Assembly: GCA_036362985.1 (NCBI GenBank)
Contig: JAYGXS010000006.1
Coordinates: forward strand, 10,632,483 to 10,696,482
DNA from: Ligula intestinalis
Taxonomy: Eukaryota; Platyhelminthes; Cestoda; Diphyllobothriidea; Diphyllobothriidae
Reading direction: 5' to 3'
Length of the DNA stretch: 64,000 nt
The notes under the pieces are model-generated. The model ran no database searches. It saw only the letters and a program-made list of their open reading frames with translations, and was not told the DNA's origin. Positions 1 through 12,252 of this stretch are shown here, one piece after another (position 1 is the stretch's first letter; each line of letters begins with the position of its first letter). Made by a program: the position numbers and the translations under genes.

Positions 1-445
1 AATAGGCTTAAGTGGGATAAAAGTCTGAATTTTTTCTGTAAGGTTTTGTAAATGTTCATTGAAAAAAAAATTGGATCATTGAATGTAAAGATAGTATGAA
101 AATTTAGAGTACTTACGAAGTCATTTATGAGTTCATGGTTTGCGTTAGCAAAATCGAGGTTATTGCATTTAACCTAAGGCTTTGTAGAAAGGGAGACTGG
201 AAAACAAACACTGAATTAATGTGTGGTCACTTGTGAAGAGATCACAATGAAAATTTCATAAAGAGAGGGTTGATGTCATTTGGAAAAATTCAATCGAATA
301 TGCTCTGATTTCTAGTCACTGAACTGACCAGTTGTGACATGTTTGCAAAGTTAATAGTTTCTACCAATTTCTGAAATTTTGGTGGACAAGTATTTGCCTC
401 CCAGTCAACGTCTGGCAGATTAAAATCGACCATACATCAAGACAC
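1..445 (-). pseudogene. LINE-A endonuclease fragment
   Basis: Read on the minus strand this is the C-terminal half of an apurinic-type endonuclease domain of a LINE-A element. It aligns by eye along its whole length with 1665-2095 and with 8249-8680, sharing the stretch that encodes the region from the GDFN motif to the SDH motif. It has no open frame of useful length because of many small indels, so it is a dead fragment. It starts at the window edge, so its 3' side is unknown. It ends near 445, where opposite-strand LINE sequence begins. Confidence 0.7.
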
Positions 446-459
446 TTTAGGAAACCCCA

Positions 460-1655
460 TAGCACAAATATTCCGTTATAGTTGTTGGCGACGATCATCA
501 ACCGGAATTAAGCATTGACGGCCACGAACTAAATGTCCCAGCAGTTATCAAGGATTTGGGCATATCCTACTCTAATAGTCTCAATTTGTCAGAGCACTGT
601 GCCCTGATAGTCTCGAAAGCACGCCGAACCACCGGATTTATCCTTAGAAATTTTAAGACTATCAATGTTAGAACTAGCCTTTATAATATGTACGTGAGAT
701 CTAGTCTTGAATACTGCTCGTTCCTATTCAGTCTTCTGCGCACTAGTGAACGGAAGAAAATAGAATCGGTGCAGCACTTCTTCACTAGAAGAGTTTTCAC
801 TACAGAACACCTTAACTTAACCTACCAACAAAGGTGCGAACTTATAAAGCTAGATCCCCTATGGCTTCGTCGATTGCAGAAGGTTCTATTTTTACTGTTT
901 AAACTTTTGAATGGTCAAACCTTTAATCCTCTTAGTACAATAAGGCAGCTTGAGCACTCTCGACGCGCCAGTCATCGAGACGTATTTTTATTTCTTCCTA
1001 TGGCACGTACAGTTAAGTACCGGCAATTCTTTTCAGTAAATGCCACATCAATCTGGAATAAGCTGCCCAAAAGTATTAAAACCCAGCAAAACTACCCTAC
1101 GTTTAAGAGAGCTATAACTAGTTTTCTACATTCAGGACAACTGTCACGAATTTTGGGTGCTGACTCGGTGGAATCTCTCTTTCACTCTGAATGCATTCGT
1201 GGACTTTGAACCCCGACAGGCTTCATGCTGTAGATAATGCTGCTGAAGCAGCAACCCGCAGTCTGCTAACCCTTCAGCCGATAGCGCGCAAATTTGGTCG
1301 ACAACCATTGAAGGAAGACTGAGAACACTGTGTTCTTGTGCGAACCCTCTCCGTTTGGAACTTACGTTTTTAAACGATATGAAACAGTTCTCCTGCTGAT
1401 CAGTCAACTCAGCTTACAACTGTAAATTTATTCCGTTTGTATCATACCTTTGAAGGCTGGTTTTTTGTCACTTGAAACAAACTCCCTATCTCGCCCAGTA
1501 TTGACAAAACAAAAAACCTGAAACAAAACTAATACTGGCTGCAGCATAGGGAGTTTGTTTTAGGTTTTTTTCCGGTCTTCGAGGTGTTGGAAGGCGCCCA
1601 AGAGGTGCATTACCAACTCTTTACAATTGCCCGTACACTGGCATAATAAACATAT
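460..1655 (+). mobile_element. 5'-truncated LINE 3' end (LINE-A relative)
   Basis: The open frame 556-1209 (217 aa) is the C-terminal third of a CR1/Jockey-group reverse transcriptase: a KDLGISYSNSLNLSEH thumb motif, an SSLEYCSF motif and the terminal WNKLPKSI motif all match the C-termini of the other LINE-A copies. No polymerase catalytic motif is included. A non-coding 3' UTR follows, ending in AATAAACATATTATTATTATTT at about 1636-1661, a tail different from the ATTT/AATAAATC tails of the other LINE-A copies, so this is a sister subfamily. 5' truncation is typical of target-primed reverse transcription. The 217-aa frame is still open, which suggests a fairly recent insertion, but it cannot work alone. 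Confidence 0.8.
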
Positions 1656-1664
1656 TATTATTAT

Positions 1665-4585
1665 TTAATAGGCCTTAGTGGGATAAAAGTCTGAATTTTT
1701 AAGGTTTTGTAAAAGTTCATTGCAAAAGATTGGATCATTATTTGAAAAAATAGTATGCAAATCTACATTTCTTACGAAGTCATTTATGATTTCAAGGTTT
1801 GCGTTAGTAAAATCGAGGTTATTGCATTTTACCTCAGGCTTTTTAGAAAGAGAGACTGGAAAACAACACTGAATTAAAGCGTGGTCACTTGTGAAGCGAT
1901 CACGATGAAAATTCATAAAGAGAGGCTGGGCGTCATTAGCAAAAATTGAATCTAATATGCTCTCATTTCTAGTCACTAAGGTGACCAGTTGTGACATGTG
2001 TGCAAAATTAATAGTTTCTACCAAATTTTGAAATTTTTGCGGACAATTATTTGCCTCTTAGTCAACGTCTGGCAGATAAAAATCACCTTTGATTAATTTG
2101 ACATCAACGTCAGCTTCTGCAACTTTTGCAAACAGTTCGCAGAGCACACTTCCATTACCAGAATAACATGGGGTTTATAGACACAGCCAATTACAGCTTT
2201 TTTTGTGCGGGTGGATAAGTAAAATAAAGCAAATATATCCCGAAAACGATGAAATGCTCTGATGAATCCGGAAATGTACAAAAGATGAATTGATATGAAG
2301 AAGGCAACCACCACCACGTTTTTCAGTGCGGTCTTGTCGGTACAAACTAAAATTATCATTAGCGAGCGTTGAGTCAGAGATGTGAGAGTGACCCCAAGAT
2401 TCAGTGATCCAAAATAACATTTGGATCAAGCTCAAAAGCTACTGTTCTGACCTCTGTCATTTTGTTTAGAACTGATCACGCATTCAAAGAAACTATACTG
2501 AGCGTATCCCTGAGATGCCGATTACGCTCGTCAGTATTTATAAAAAAGGAAAACTTGGTTGCGGAAAGGGAACTGGCATGGGAGAAACAAAAGGCGGAAA
2601 GCAAGATTGCTGTGGTCTACAGTTACCTGAAATGTAATTGTTAAATATATTTGGATTATTGCATGGCGGCAGATTTGCTTGAAAATTAAGGAAATGGTGC
2701 CCGTTTGGTGGAGTAAGAAAAGCAGGAGGCGGTCGTAAAAAAGGATTGCGATAAGAGATAGCATAATTCTTCGGAAAACGCACGTTTGAAAATGCCCTAA
2801 ATAAGTATGAAAGACTATGATCATATTTAGTAGTTTTGATTATGTGTTGAGTTTGGGCAATTTGCGGTTTTGGAAAATAACTAACGCGAGTATTTACAGT
2901 CTATAGATGCTGAAGGGTCAGCATAATTTGTCGGAGGACAGGCATTCAAAAATGGCATTAAAGGTTGCGAGAAGCTATTCATAGTATTATTTGAGTGAAA
3001 ATAATTGTGGATTGTGGGCCATTTTGGGGATTGGAAAAGTAAAAAAACATGAGTGTTTACATCTGGTGTAGATACTTAAATGTTAGTATTGTTCGCATCA
3101 TTAGGTCAATTACTGATTTTTGCAATTGGCTTTGATTTACGGGGGGCACGTTTAGGTCTATTCGGTTAAGCCCCTTCAGCAGGCGAGGTTTTATCGGAAG
3201 GCGAACGAATTTCACTCGAGCCAGTAGTAAGGATTGCGGGTGAGGTTTCGGGTGAAATTATCGTTGTCCCTGATCCGGAGGGACAAGAACTTGCGTCGGC
3301 CTCAGGAGTAACGACTGCGGGTGAGGTTTCGAGTGACCTAAACGGTGTCGCTGATCCGGTTGGACGTGAACTTGCGTCGACCTCAGATACCACATTTGGA
3401 ATAGTAGGGGTAGGAGTGGGCTTAGTTTTTGCAGATGCAGGCGAAATCCTACGTTCCATGGTTGTTTTATCCCTACATATAAAAAGCTTATGTTTTTTTC
3501 AGGTATTGAGCTGAACGCTTATGCTGAGAGAAGAGGTTGTCAACTTCTATCGCTGACAAAGTTTTACCTAAATCGGCGGTTTTTGCTTCGAGAGGACAAT
3601 CTTTTAGCTTCTGCAACCTTAACGTTAAAGCCACACAAGTAAAGGAATTGACAGGCGACGTCTAGCGGAATTTTATTTTTTGGGACATTCTTTAAAAGAA
3701 AATTATAACTTCTTTTTTGCCAGTCACAGGTCTCAGTAGACACCAAATTGATGAAGGGCTCTAATTTCTTACATTGCTGAGAAGTGAGCGAAGATACATT
3801 TCCAACAAAGATGGTACTGAGAACCGTTAGCAAACATCCATATTGAGGCATGAAATTATTAAAAGTGTCCAAAGCATCAAGATTCAGCTTTTTCATATTC
3901 AAGACGGGTTGATCTTTAAAAAAATTATCACCAAGAGGGTCGTTAAGCGGGGATTTTCATTGAAAAACTGACTGTGATTTCATATTAAAGTTAAAAATAT
4001 CAGAAGGATATGCAGTTAGATATATTTTTAATCAAGATAATGCAAGAAAGTTTCTCTGATACAGAAAATAAAATTGACGAGTCTACGCTGGATGAAAACT
4101 CACTCGATTGATATTGCAACAAGTGATAACTGAATCTTGTTGGAAATTGCGAAATATTTTTAAAACTAGCAATCTAAAATAAACATTCAGATGAGGCTAT
4201 GTTGGGTGAAATTAATAGGCTTTGTAGGGTGAAAAATATCTGGATTGATATTTCGACCAGTGTACACTATTTCTTGTTGGAAAAAGTGTATTCCTTCAAA
4301 ATATACAACCTGATTTAATATTCACGCAATTAATTACGTATTTTTCAGCTGGATCTTAGATAATTCCTAGGAGGCTATGTCGGACGAACGAGTAGAAAAC
4401 TATATATTTTCAACTATATTCACAGTAAACGACCACCGGTTTGGGGAGTGGCTTAGGGGTTAGAAATTCGAAGTATGAACAAAAATTATGCCAATAAAGT
4501 CGACATGCTACGATAAAATCCTATCAAAATTTGAAAATTCACTAAGGTGCGAAAAATCGAGTTGTGCACCAAGGTCACAAGGTCA
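1665..4585 (-). mobile_element. LINE-A copy 1 (5' UTR, ORF1, endonuclease; no RT)
   Basis: Minus-strand LINE-A. From its 5' end: an AT-rich 5' UTR (about 3950-4585) that aligns loosely with 10200-10700; the ORF1 N-terminal block (3564-3902, with a conserved CGFNVKVAEAKRLSSRSK motif); a Ser/Thr/Pro-rich linker with three imperfect repeats (3166-3459); a Pro/Phe/Asn-rich ORF1 tail (2538-2783); then endonuclease remnants (1665-2435: ITESWGHSHISDSTLA, KRGGGCLLHI and a FTSDHALIQCCF motif). The reverse transcriptase is missing: the copy stops where the opposite-strand LINE tail ends. Frames are broken repeatedly, so it is inactive. The intermixed order relative to 1-445 suggests more than one rearrangement. 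Confidence 0.75.
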
Positions 4586-4592
4586 AATCGGG

Positions 4593-5215
4593 TGATCGAT
4601 TACAATGCGAAATAGTGCTGTCCATGCAGTAAATGCTTGGTCTCAATTATCATCTCTATCCTCTAAACAGATGAAAGCACTTAAAAACTTAAAAACCGAT
4701 GAAAATATCATCATGTTTTCAGCAGACAAGGGACACACAACTGCTACCTTAAACAAATTTTTTTATGAACAGAAAATGCTATCACTAGGCGAAGATAGTT
4801 AAACAAAAAAAACCCCTCCCCACAGACCCTATTGACAAAGTGCTTAAATGCCTTAAAGATACGCAAAAATTATGAGGAGATGTCACATAAAGCCTCAAAC
4901 AAGCCGATGCAACTAGCACGAAGATTGAGAGATTACCAAAGTTCACAAACCAGAAATTCCGTTGCGACCGATAGTTTCATTAATCGGTTCACCGAGCTAC
5001 AAAATCTCTAAGTTGTTTTTCTTTCAACTTCATCCACTGTAACAAATATCCTGTTTTGTCCACCTTTTGTGTTGTGATAGTCGCCTTTTTCAAATTGAAT
5101 GGCATCAAGTCTTTTTCAAACTCCAAAATGGTATCAGTTGAAACCGTCTCATTTGGTAACAAGTTCCAAGCCTTCTGGTTACAGTTATCGGAATACTCTC
5201 GTTTGGGGTATTTTT
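4593..5215 (+). pseudogene. Penelope-like element RT N-terminal fragment
   Basis: Penelope-like elements encode a reverse transcriptase fused to a GIY-YIG endonuclease. The frame 4605-4802 carries the N-terminal PLE signature: Ser-x-x-x-Met-x-ALKNLKTDENIIMFSADKG followed by Lys-Met and a run of acidic residues. About 135 bases further on, in another frame, come ITKVHKPEIPLRPIVSLIGS and SPSYKISKLF, the classical PLE core motif, then a KMVSVETVSFGNKF stretch that resembles the family's KMVSFDVVSLFT block (the catalytic Asp is replaced by Glu/Thr context). Stops and frameshifts separate the pieces. It directly abuts the 5' end of LINE-A copy 1. The downstream fingers/palm and the GIY-YIG part are absent here. 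Confidence 0.75.
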
Positions 5216-5299
5216 ATGATATTTATAAAACCTACTGTAGGCATTTATTTATTTCTATTTGTATGTGGATGGCAAAAATAGTTTTTTACATATTAAATA

Positions 5300-6050
5300 G
5301 TCAGGATGACGCTAAAGCCAGAGCGTGTTGCCCGTGTAACGGGTAAATGTCACACGGCACCCAATCCTGCACAGCAATGCCGTAACACATTGCGATTTTG
5401 GACATAACAACGAAAAAATCAGGTGAGTATACGGTGTTACAAGATTACTCGCACCGCTTACAGATTTTGTACTTCGCTGAGAATAGAAATCAGCAATGAA
5501 AATGCTTTATAAAGTATAGGCAGCGCTAATAAATTGACGGCTAGTATGTATGATGAATGAACACCTCACAATCGCAGAAAAGGGCATAATGATAAAAAAC
5601 TTCAAAAACTGAAACATGCCCTCCCTTCAATTTTAAAATTTGAAGAAGTCCTAATGCCCTACCAAATGAGTATAATAAAAAAATTTCATGTATGTTTTCC
5701 ATAAAATATAGATCCTTTTATAAGGGCAGAAAAAATCACTTATGCAAAGGCAAACTACTTGAGTAGTCAATTTATACAGAATTTACCCTTTTTAGAGGTC
5801 AGAAAGAAGCTTGTTAAAAGTCTAAAAACTATCGTGACTAAAATGACTTGGAATTTGGAATTTGGAATTTATATTTTTCAGAGTCGGTACGGCACTATCT
5901 ATACAAAGTTAATTTCGAAAAAAATTAAAATTCACAAACTAATTTGACAATGTGTGCAAGTGGACGTAGAAAGTCGTAATAATGTCAGCAGAAATTGTCC
6001 TTTTGGGGCAACATTTAGCAATGTTTTGCAGGTAATTTTGAACTAAAAAC
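5300..6050. other. No recognisable gene (AT-rich filler)
   Basis: About 750 bases between the PLE fragment and the 3' side of LINE-A copy 2. Short open frames exist on the plus strand (for example 5759-5947), but they show no motif, no codon-like pattern and no match to other parts of the window. I see nothing to annotate. Confidence 0.6.
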
Positions 6051-6569
6051 GAAAAATTATGGCTGTTAAGAAAAACTCTTACAGTGAAAATGGAGACAGT
6101 GTTGAAAGGGCCTCCATGTTCAAAAAATGTGCAAGAGAAAAAACTGCTTAGGAAGATAGTAGTAGGAATATAGTAGTAGAGTAGAAATACGTGTGGGTGG
6201 TGTAATGAAGGTGAGTATTCAACGAAACTGCAGCATTTTGACTGAGTACTTACGCGTGGCTTTGTTCAATTCAGCGGTGGTTAATGGAAACATCTAGTTT
6301 CTCGGGGGACACGAGGCAGAGAGAATAGTTTCAAGTGGATCTTCTTAATTCCCGATGGTCCTTGCTCGGGGTCATGGAGAAAGCTGCTCGGAAAAGATGA
6401 GGAGAATAGAAGGTTAATAGAGTCAGTGTTAAGATAAATGGAAGCAAAAAACAAAGAGCGTTTGCATGAGGAAGATGAAGGAGGGGGTATAACAATTGCT
6501 GAGTTTCTTAGGTTGAAGGGATGGCTAACAGGGGATATGACAGAAGTTCTGCGTAACTTTGTGCTATTA

Positions 6570-7571
6570 TCAAGCCAAAAAGGAGAAAAAGCCTGCTTCA
6601 AATCTCCTGACCCAAAGGAACCTAAGTTTGTTTAATTGACATCGATTTGAGTAACAAGTATAGGAAGCTGTTGGATACAAGAGTTTTCGTGTGAACTTTT
6701 TTTGAATTTGTGCAATTTTTGAACGGCTACCTTCATTCATGAGACCGAAAAGGAGGCAACACGAACACGAAAGGGGAAGCACGAACCTACGATAAAGTCT
6801 TAATTTCATTTCAGGAAGATAGAAATTATAAGAGATAAAGCCGCAAATATGTGCGGCTTTGGCTGTAATTCTATCGGTGTGAGAGGAAAGGTCTAATATA
6901 TTGGTGTAGCTTAATCCTAGGTCCTTGATACTGGAACATTCAGTCATTGAGTAACCTTGAAAAATAACAGGTTGTGGCAGCCTTTCAGGCCCAAAGCACA
7001 TGTATCGGCACTTGGAATGTGAGAACTCCACCTGCCATGTTGAGCTCCACGCCGAAACGGCGTGCAGATCAGAATAAATTTGTTCTAAGCATCTTGCGGC
7101 CGTAGAGTTAGAGAAGGAGTAAACACCCTTGAGATCATCTGCATAAATATAAGATCGGTAGTGTTTAATACTCAATGAGATATCATTTATGCAAAGCAAG
7201 AATAGCAGACGACCTAGCACGGTACCTTGAAGGACACCACTCAAAATTGCCGTAGGAGTAGAGTATGAGGATCCCACTTAAACCTTGTGTTGTCGACTTG
7301 AAAGATAAGATCTGATGAAGTAAGTAAGAGGACTACGAAATTTTTTAGCCTCTACTTTGGCTAGGAGCCTCCTGTTAGGAACTTTATCAAATGCTTTACT
7401 TAAGTCAAAATAGATAACAACCACAGATATATGATCATTCCGAAGAGAAGTAAGTAGATTTAGAAAAGACATGTGGCATGTTTCACAAGATTGGTCCGGT
7501 AAAAGGCCATGCTGTGAGGAGCTGAGAATGTTATTTTTTATGCAGAAATCTGTAAATTTTTTGGCAATCAT
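6570..7571 (-). pseudogene. LINE-A reverse transcriptase (copy 2)
   Basis: A single reading frame of about 330 codons interrupted by one in-frame TAA at about 7278-7280. It contains the fingers motif LPDQSCETCHMSF (HGF-like block), VVVIYFDLSKAFDKVPN (motif A with catalytic Asp), GVLQGTVLGRLLFLLCIND (motif B), SYIYADDLKGVYSF (motif C, both Asp present) and the thumb motif SIKDLGLSYTNILDLSSH. The enzyme copies the element RNA at a nicked target site. The C-terminus continues in another frame at 6281-6570. Family level (CR1/Jockey-group LINE) is secure; the exact clade is not. Confidence 0.88.
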
Positions 7572-8490
7572 TTTTTTAAAGAGTTGAGCCAGAGAGGGCG
7601 TTTTATGAGCACCACGATAATTGTGAATATCTGATTGGGAACCAGATTTAAATACGGGAATTATAATAGAAATTCCCAGTAGTCCGGGAAAAAGCCATTC
7701 TCAAGAAACACTGAAAATAACTTACCCAGTAAGGGTGGGAAATCTCTTAATTGTTTGTGGAGTGAGTTTGGAATGTTATCAGTTCCAACCGAATGTGAAG
7801 TTTTAAACCGACTTATTTATTTTTGAATGCAAGTTGGTGAGAAATAAAGGGTACTGAGATTTAAAATCAAACAGCAGGGGGATTGCAGGAGTGGGGCTAT
7901 TTTCGATAGCAAAGAACTTGGCGGAAAATGAACTTAGCAATGCTGCTTTCTCCAAATCCTCTGTAAAAAATGACTGTTGCCATTGAGTAAGGGTGGAATG
8001 ACTTTCTGAAGCTTAGCCGACGACCTAAGACGGAAGACTTGAGCAACTGATCTGGAAGAATTCGCATCACTCTCTACGCCTATTTCATGCAAGCCTTATT
8101 TCAAGCGCGAATTCAAATATTTTTGCTATTCTTGAGTGAACTGATAAATATGCATTAGACCTATCCTTAAGTTGTTTTTGTAATTTCTGAAGTCTATTTT
8201 GGAGAAAATGTGGCACAGTAGAAGAAGCTGAATTTGATTTTAAAATCTTAAGTGGGGTAAGTGCCTATATATTTTCTGTAAGGTTTTGCAATAGCTCCTG
8301 GAAGAAGTAGGGATCGTTAGTTGAAAATATGCTATGCCAATCCAGGGTACTTATAAAATCATTTAATAATTCATGGTTCACGGTACCAAAGTCGAGGTTA
8401 CTGCATTTTACATCGGGCTTTTTGAAAGAGAGACTGGAAAACAACAGTGAATAAAGGCATGGTCACATGTGAAAATATCACGATGAAAGC

Positions 8491-9143
8491 TCATAAAAAG
8501 AGCGTGGACATCATTGTAAAAATTAAATCTAAATCTACTATGTTGTCATTTCTGGTCACTGAACTGACTGGTTGTGACATGTTTGAAAAGTTAATAGTGT
8601 CAACCAATTTCTGAAATCTTGGTGGACATGTATTTGCATGCCAGTCAATGTCTGGCAGATTAAAATCACCTTCAATTATTCTGACATCAAATTGAGTCTC
8701 TGCAACATGTTCAAACATTTCACACAGCTGCATTACATTACTTGAGTTACATGGATGATTGTAGACACACCCAATTATCCAGAAAATGACGAAATGCTCA
8801 GGTGATACGGGAAATGTACAAATGATGATTTAATATAAAGAAGGCAGCCACCGCCACGCTTTTCAATGCGGTCTTGTCTGTATAAACTATAATTATCTAT
8901 GGCGAGTGTCGAGTCAGAAATAAGAGGGTGTGTCCAAGATTCAGTGACACAGAGGACATCTGGATCAAGCTCAAATGCTACTGTTTTAAGATCTGTCATC
9001 TTATTAACAACTGATCTCGCATTGAGTGAGACTATACTGAGCGTATCCTTCAGATTCAGGTTACGCTCCTCGGTATTTATAGAAAAAGAAAACTTGGTGG
9101 CGGAAAGGGAAACGGCATGGGAGAAACAAAAGGCGGAAAGCAA
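8491..9143 (-). pseudogene. LINE-A endonuclease domain (copy 2)
   Basis: Apurinic/apyrimidinic-like endonuclease that nicks target DNA for LINE integration. Seen in two frames: 8775-9143 (SIVSLNARSVVNKM, LCVTESWTHPLISDS, KRGGGCLLYI) and 8491-8733 (IIEGDFNLPDIDW, MSQPVSSVTRND). These are the N-, E-, D- and N-containing blocks of the family. A frameshift near 8733-8775 separates them, and the final SDH block lies in a third frame towards 8450. It overlaps the ORF1 tail by some 66 bases in a different frame. Confidence 0.85.
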
Positions 9144-10150
9144 ACTGGCCCTGGTCTACAGTTTGTCAAGAAATTATTATCAAATGAACGGTGCATATTG
9201 TAGAAAGGCATATTAGAGGGGGCTCCATAGAAAGGGCGGCTAAACTGTGGCATGGGAAAACCAGTAGGGGGCATAAACATAGGATTTTGAGGCATTATAT
9301 CAAAATTTGACGGAAAATTTGCCTTCGAAAATTGCATGACTGGTTTTGAAAAACGGTTAATTTTTTAGCTGGCTGAATTATTTGGGGATGTTGATGAGAT
9401 TTTTGGATAGGAAAAGCGCTTGCTTGAGCGGTTGGGTCTTTTTTAGATACTGAGTCATTATCGGTAATCATATTGCCGAATTTGAAAACTGACGTAGTTT
9501 TACTGGGGGCGTTCATAGGTTTATCGGAATTTAAAGCTTAGAAGGAGAACACTTTGACGAATCACGAGTAATGTGAATGGGAGAAGTATCAGGGGAAACT
9601 GACATTGACCCAGAGGGATGTGGGCTTACCTGAGGGGGAGGGCAGGCCTCAGAGACAACTTTTGGTTTTGTTGAAACGGAGCCAGTGTTCTAATTTGCTA
9701 CTTTAGATAAAACCCGACGCTCAATTTGCGTTTTATCCCTGCATATGTAAAGTTTATTTTCCTTTAAATAGTTGGCTGACCGCTCATGTTGAGAGAATAT
9801 AAGGTCTACTTCTATCGCCGAAAAAAGTTTTACGAGAATCGGCGGGTTTTTACTTCGGGATGAGAGTCTTTTAGCTTCTGCAACTGTAAAATTAAAGCCA
9901 CAAAATTAAAGTAACTGAACAGCAACATCTGTAGGTTGTTTATCTTTTGAAGTATTTTTCAAAAGAAAATTTAAATTCATTTTTTGCCGATCACGGGTCT
10001 TAGTAGACACCATATTGACGAAAGGCTTTAGTTTCTCAAATTGCTGAGAAGTGAGCGTAGATACCTTTCCATCAAAGATGGCACCAAGGACCGTTAACAG
10101 ACAAGCATATTAATTATAAAGCTTACTAAAGTTGTCTAAAGCATCAATAT
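9077..10150 (-). pseudogene. LINE-A ORF1 with Pro/Phe-rich tail (copy 2)
   Basis: ORF1 of LINEs encodes an RNA-binding chaperone. Here the N-terminal block (about 9800-10150) matches copies 1 and 3 by the Cys-Gly-x-Asn/Lys and KRL-Ser-Ser-Arg pattern. The C-terminal part (9077-9337) is unusual: a low-complexity tail rich in Pro, Phe, Met and Asn ending CFPPFVSPMPFPFPPPSF. The same ending recurs in copy 1 (2538-2783), and a diverged version sits in the 28-34 kb copy (31724-32017). Frame breaks occur near 9300 and 9520-9800, so it is not translatable as a whole. Confidence 0.7.
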
Positions 10151-10699
10151 CAAGTTTCTTTATGCTTACGTTGGGTTTATCGTTAGGAGGATTGGCATTA
10201 CGGGTTAATTTACGCCTCAGTTGTGGCTTGGTATCATATTGAAAAGAAGGCGACTGATAGGATATGTTCTAAGCAAATTTATGCACAAAACTGCGACAGA
10301 AAATTTGAATTACCGACGAGGCTACGCAGGGTGAAAATTATCTCTAATAGTATATGGAGTAATACAAACTATTTCTTACTGGAAATTAATATTGTGCCAA
10401 ATTTTTAGATATTATTCAGTATTATCGCAATCGATTACTTGCCTTTTACGTGAATCTACCGGAACTAGAATGAGGCTATGCGGTTAAACAGTATAAAAAT
10501 GTATATTTTGACAAATCGGTAAAAAAAGACAACTACCGGTATGTGCAGTTGCGAAAATGTTAGATATACAAATGAATAACAACAATTAAGCTAGTAACTT
10601 CAGCAAGTAAAAATGAAATCTGATAAAAATATATATTTCACTTGGCTTTGAAATATAAGTTGGGCGCCTTGACCTCGACCTTGACTTCAGAATAGACCA

Positions 10700-11550
10700 C
10701 ACAATAATCAGTGTTTGCAACTTACTCAAAGCCCATGAGCAACAGAGTATCCATTTTTCGCATATGTCAGCATGTTACACGAATTTCAGGCCATACTGCA
10801 CGTCAAGTAAAATAAGGAATTTTCTACGATCAAATGGACTCTGTTTGTTAGACAGCGTACACAACAGCTGAAATCTACGAAAATTTATATAAAATCAAGT
10901 AGCCGCTTATGCCCTGGTCATATTGGCATCATTCAAAGTAATTTCACCTCTAACTTACATGATGCACCCTACCTCCTTTTTCTGTCACACAATCAGTCAT
11001 ATTGTCAGTTCAACCATTATAATCTGCTAAGCGTGTGTGCTAATGTAAAATGACAGTTAGTTTGGACAAAACGCAACGGGTGCAGATATGCGCTGCCCCA
11101 CGTTCCTTACCTTGGACTGCAATTGTCATCGTGGTATGTGTTAATGTTAACGGAGTTCTCAGACAGCCAGAACGAATTTGGGGCGATTTTCAGTCCTTCG
11201 TTGCTGACGTCGCCCAACAAGATCTCAAAAGATTGCGGGGCACATAAACTTATGTCAGTTTGGTGGAATGTTATACTTATCTGCCCTTTATGGCCCATTT
11301 TACCACTGCGTATAAGAAAATATACAGTTAAAACTGTCGTGGATATCGCTAAAATTGGGTTAGATCTTTGACTGCGTCGGAGACTAGTTCAGCAGAAGTA
11401 TAACCAAAGTTCGGCTTAAGGTAGGAGCGGATGCCCCACACAAACAGGCCCAACTAGCTGTCACGATCTTCAGTGGAGCACAAAGTACAATTCAGCTGGA
11501 GACGTAAAACCCGACCAGCAAGCTGGCAGCCGGATTATAGGCTGCGATGC
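10700..11550. other. No recognisable gene
   Basis: Between the LINE-A 5' end and the PLE block. Several overlapping short frames (11050-11371) occur on both strands without a family motif. I see no RNA gene or repeat that recurs elsewhere in the window. Confidence 0.55.
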
Positions 11551-11551
11551 G

Positions 11552-12215
11552 GTGGCAAGTGCAAAGCAAAAGAGGGTGCTAAGAGCCTGGAAAATGCTAG
11601 ACCCCAATTCGGCACTACGGCCATTGGATGATAAATTAGTCAAACTTAAGGGTACCTTAATTAGGCAAGGATATCCAAGTCCGTTTATAGACAAATACAG
11701 TAAACATGTAAGACCCAAATTGACTCGGCAATTAGCGCCAAAATGCCCGCGTTCATTTCCTTAGCATTTAAGGGCGATGATATATAGAACATAACTACAA
11801 AACGCCTTCTCAATGCCATTGAAAAGATACACTACGCTGCCGATCTTATAATTTGGAATCTGATGAAATCTTTACTAATTCCTCTGGCGAAGGATGTGAT
11901 GCCATTGCATGCCACTGCAAACTGTTTTTATGAATTAACATGCACCTGCGGATGCAAGTACATAGGGCGAACGCAGCAGCAATTGGCCACAAGAGCTAAG
12001 GAACATTAACCTTGCTGGTTAATTAAACAAGAAAACAGAATTCCCTGGTCATCATTTACTGAACAACTGTTCAAATTGGGCCATTCTGTTGACCCCAAAA
12101 CGCCTTTGCGAGTACTTGTTCGAGCATGAACAACTCCTACTTTACGCTACCTGAAAGGCAGCCTACATACGGAGGTTCAAACCCGACCTAGGTAAACAGT
12201 TGAAGAATGCTGTGA
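11552..12215 (+). pseudogene. Penelope-like element GIY-YIG endonuclease region, copy 1
   Basis: 11552-11764 gives the linker between RT and endonuclease (TLIRQGYPSPFIDKYSKHVR, the NGYP-x-x-FI block of PLEs). From 11881 an open stretch reads ANCFYELTCTCGCKYIGRT followed by QQQLATRAKEH, the PLE GIY-YIG core with its Cys-x-Cys-Gly lead and the RxxEH helix. An in-frame TAA follows KEH, after which the frame goes on with WLIKQ and LFKLGHSVDPKTPLRVLVRA, the family's ETGHxVD...AFRVI C-terminal block. GIY-YIG nicks DNA for PLE integration. The core lies in a stretch too short between stops to stand out as an open frame. Inactive because of the stops. Confidence 0.85.
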
Positions 12216-12252
12216 ACCTTACTCTGCCTTGGTAACATTGGATCCCTGTTTG
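11660..12252 (+). repeat. Left arm of PLE inverted pair
   Basis: This segment matches the reverse complement of 12585-13170 at high identity, from the FIDKYSKH linker through the GIY-YIG core to the non-coding end around CCTTGGTAACATTGG. The arms are about 585 bases, with a ~330-base spacer. The two copies share the nonsense codon after KEH. Confidence 0.85.

Larger units (their letters stand above)
6050..10700 (-). mobile_element. LINE-A copy 2, near full length
   Basis: The most complete LINE-A of the left part, on the minus strand. Order from the 5' end: 5' UTR (about 10200-10700), ORF1 N-terminal block (about 9800-10150), ORF1 middle and Pro/Phe-rich tail (9077-9516), endonuclease (about 8300-9143), inter-domain region, reverse transcriptase (6570-7571), RT C-terminus and 3' UTR (about 6050-6600). 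Lesions include frame breaks in ORF1 and the endonuclease and an in-frame stop in RT. Both catalytic signatures (GDFNLPDIDW and IYADDLK) are intact, so it decayed after an active life. Its 5' UTR aligns with that of copy 1. Confidence 0.8.
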
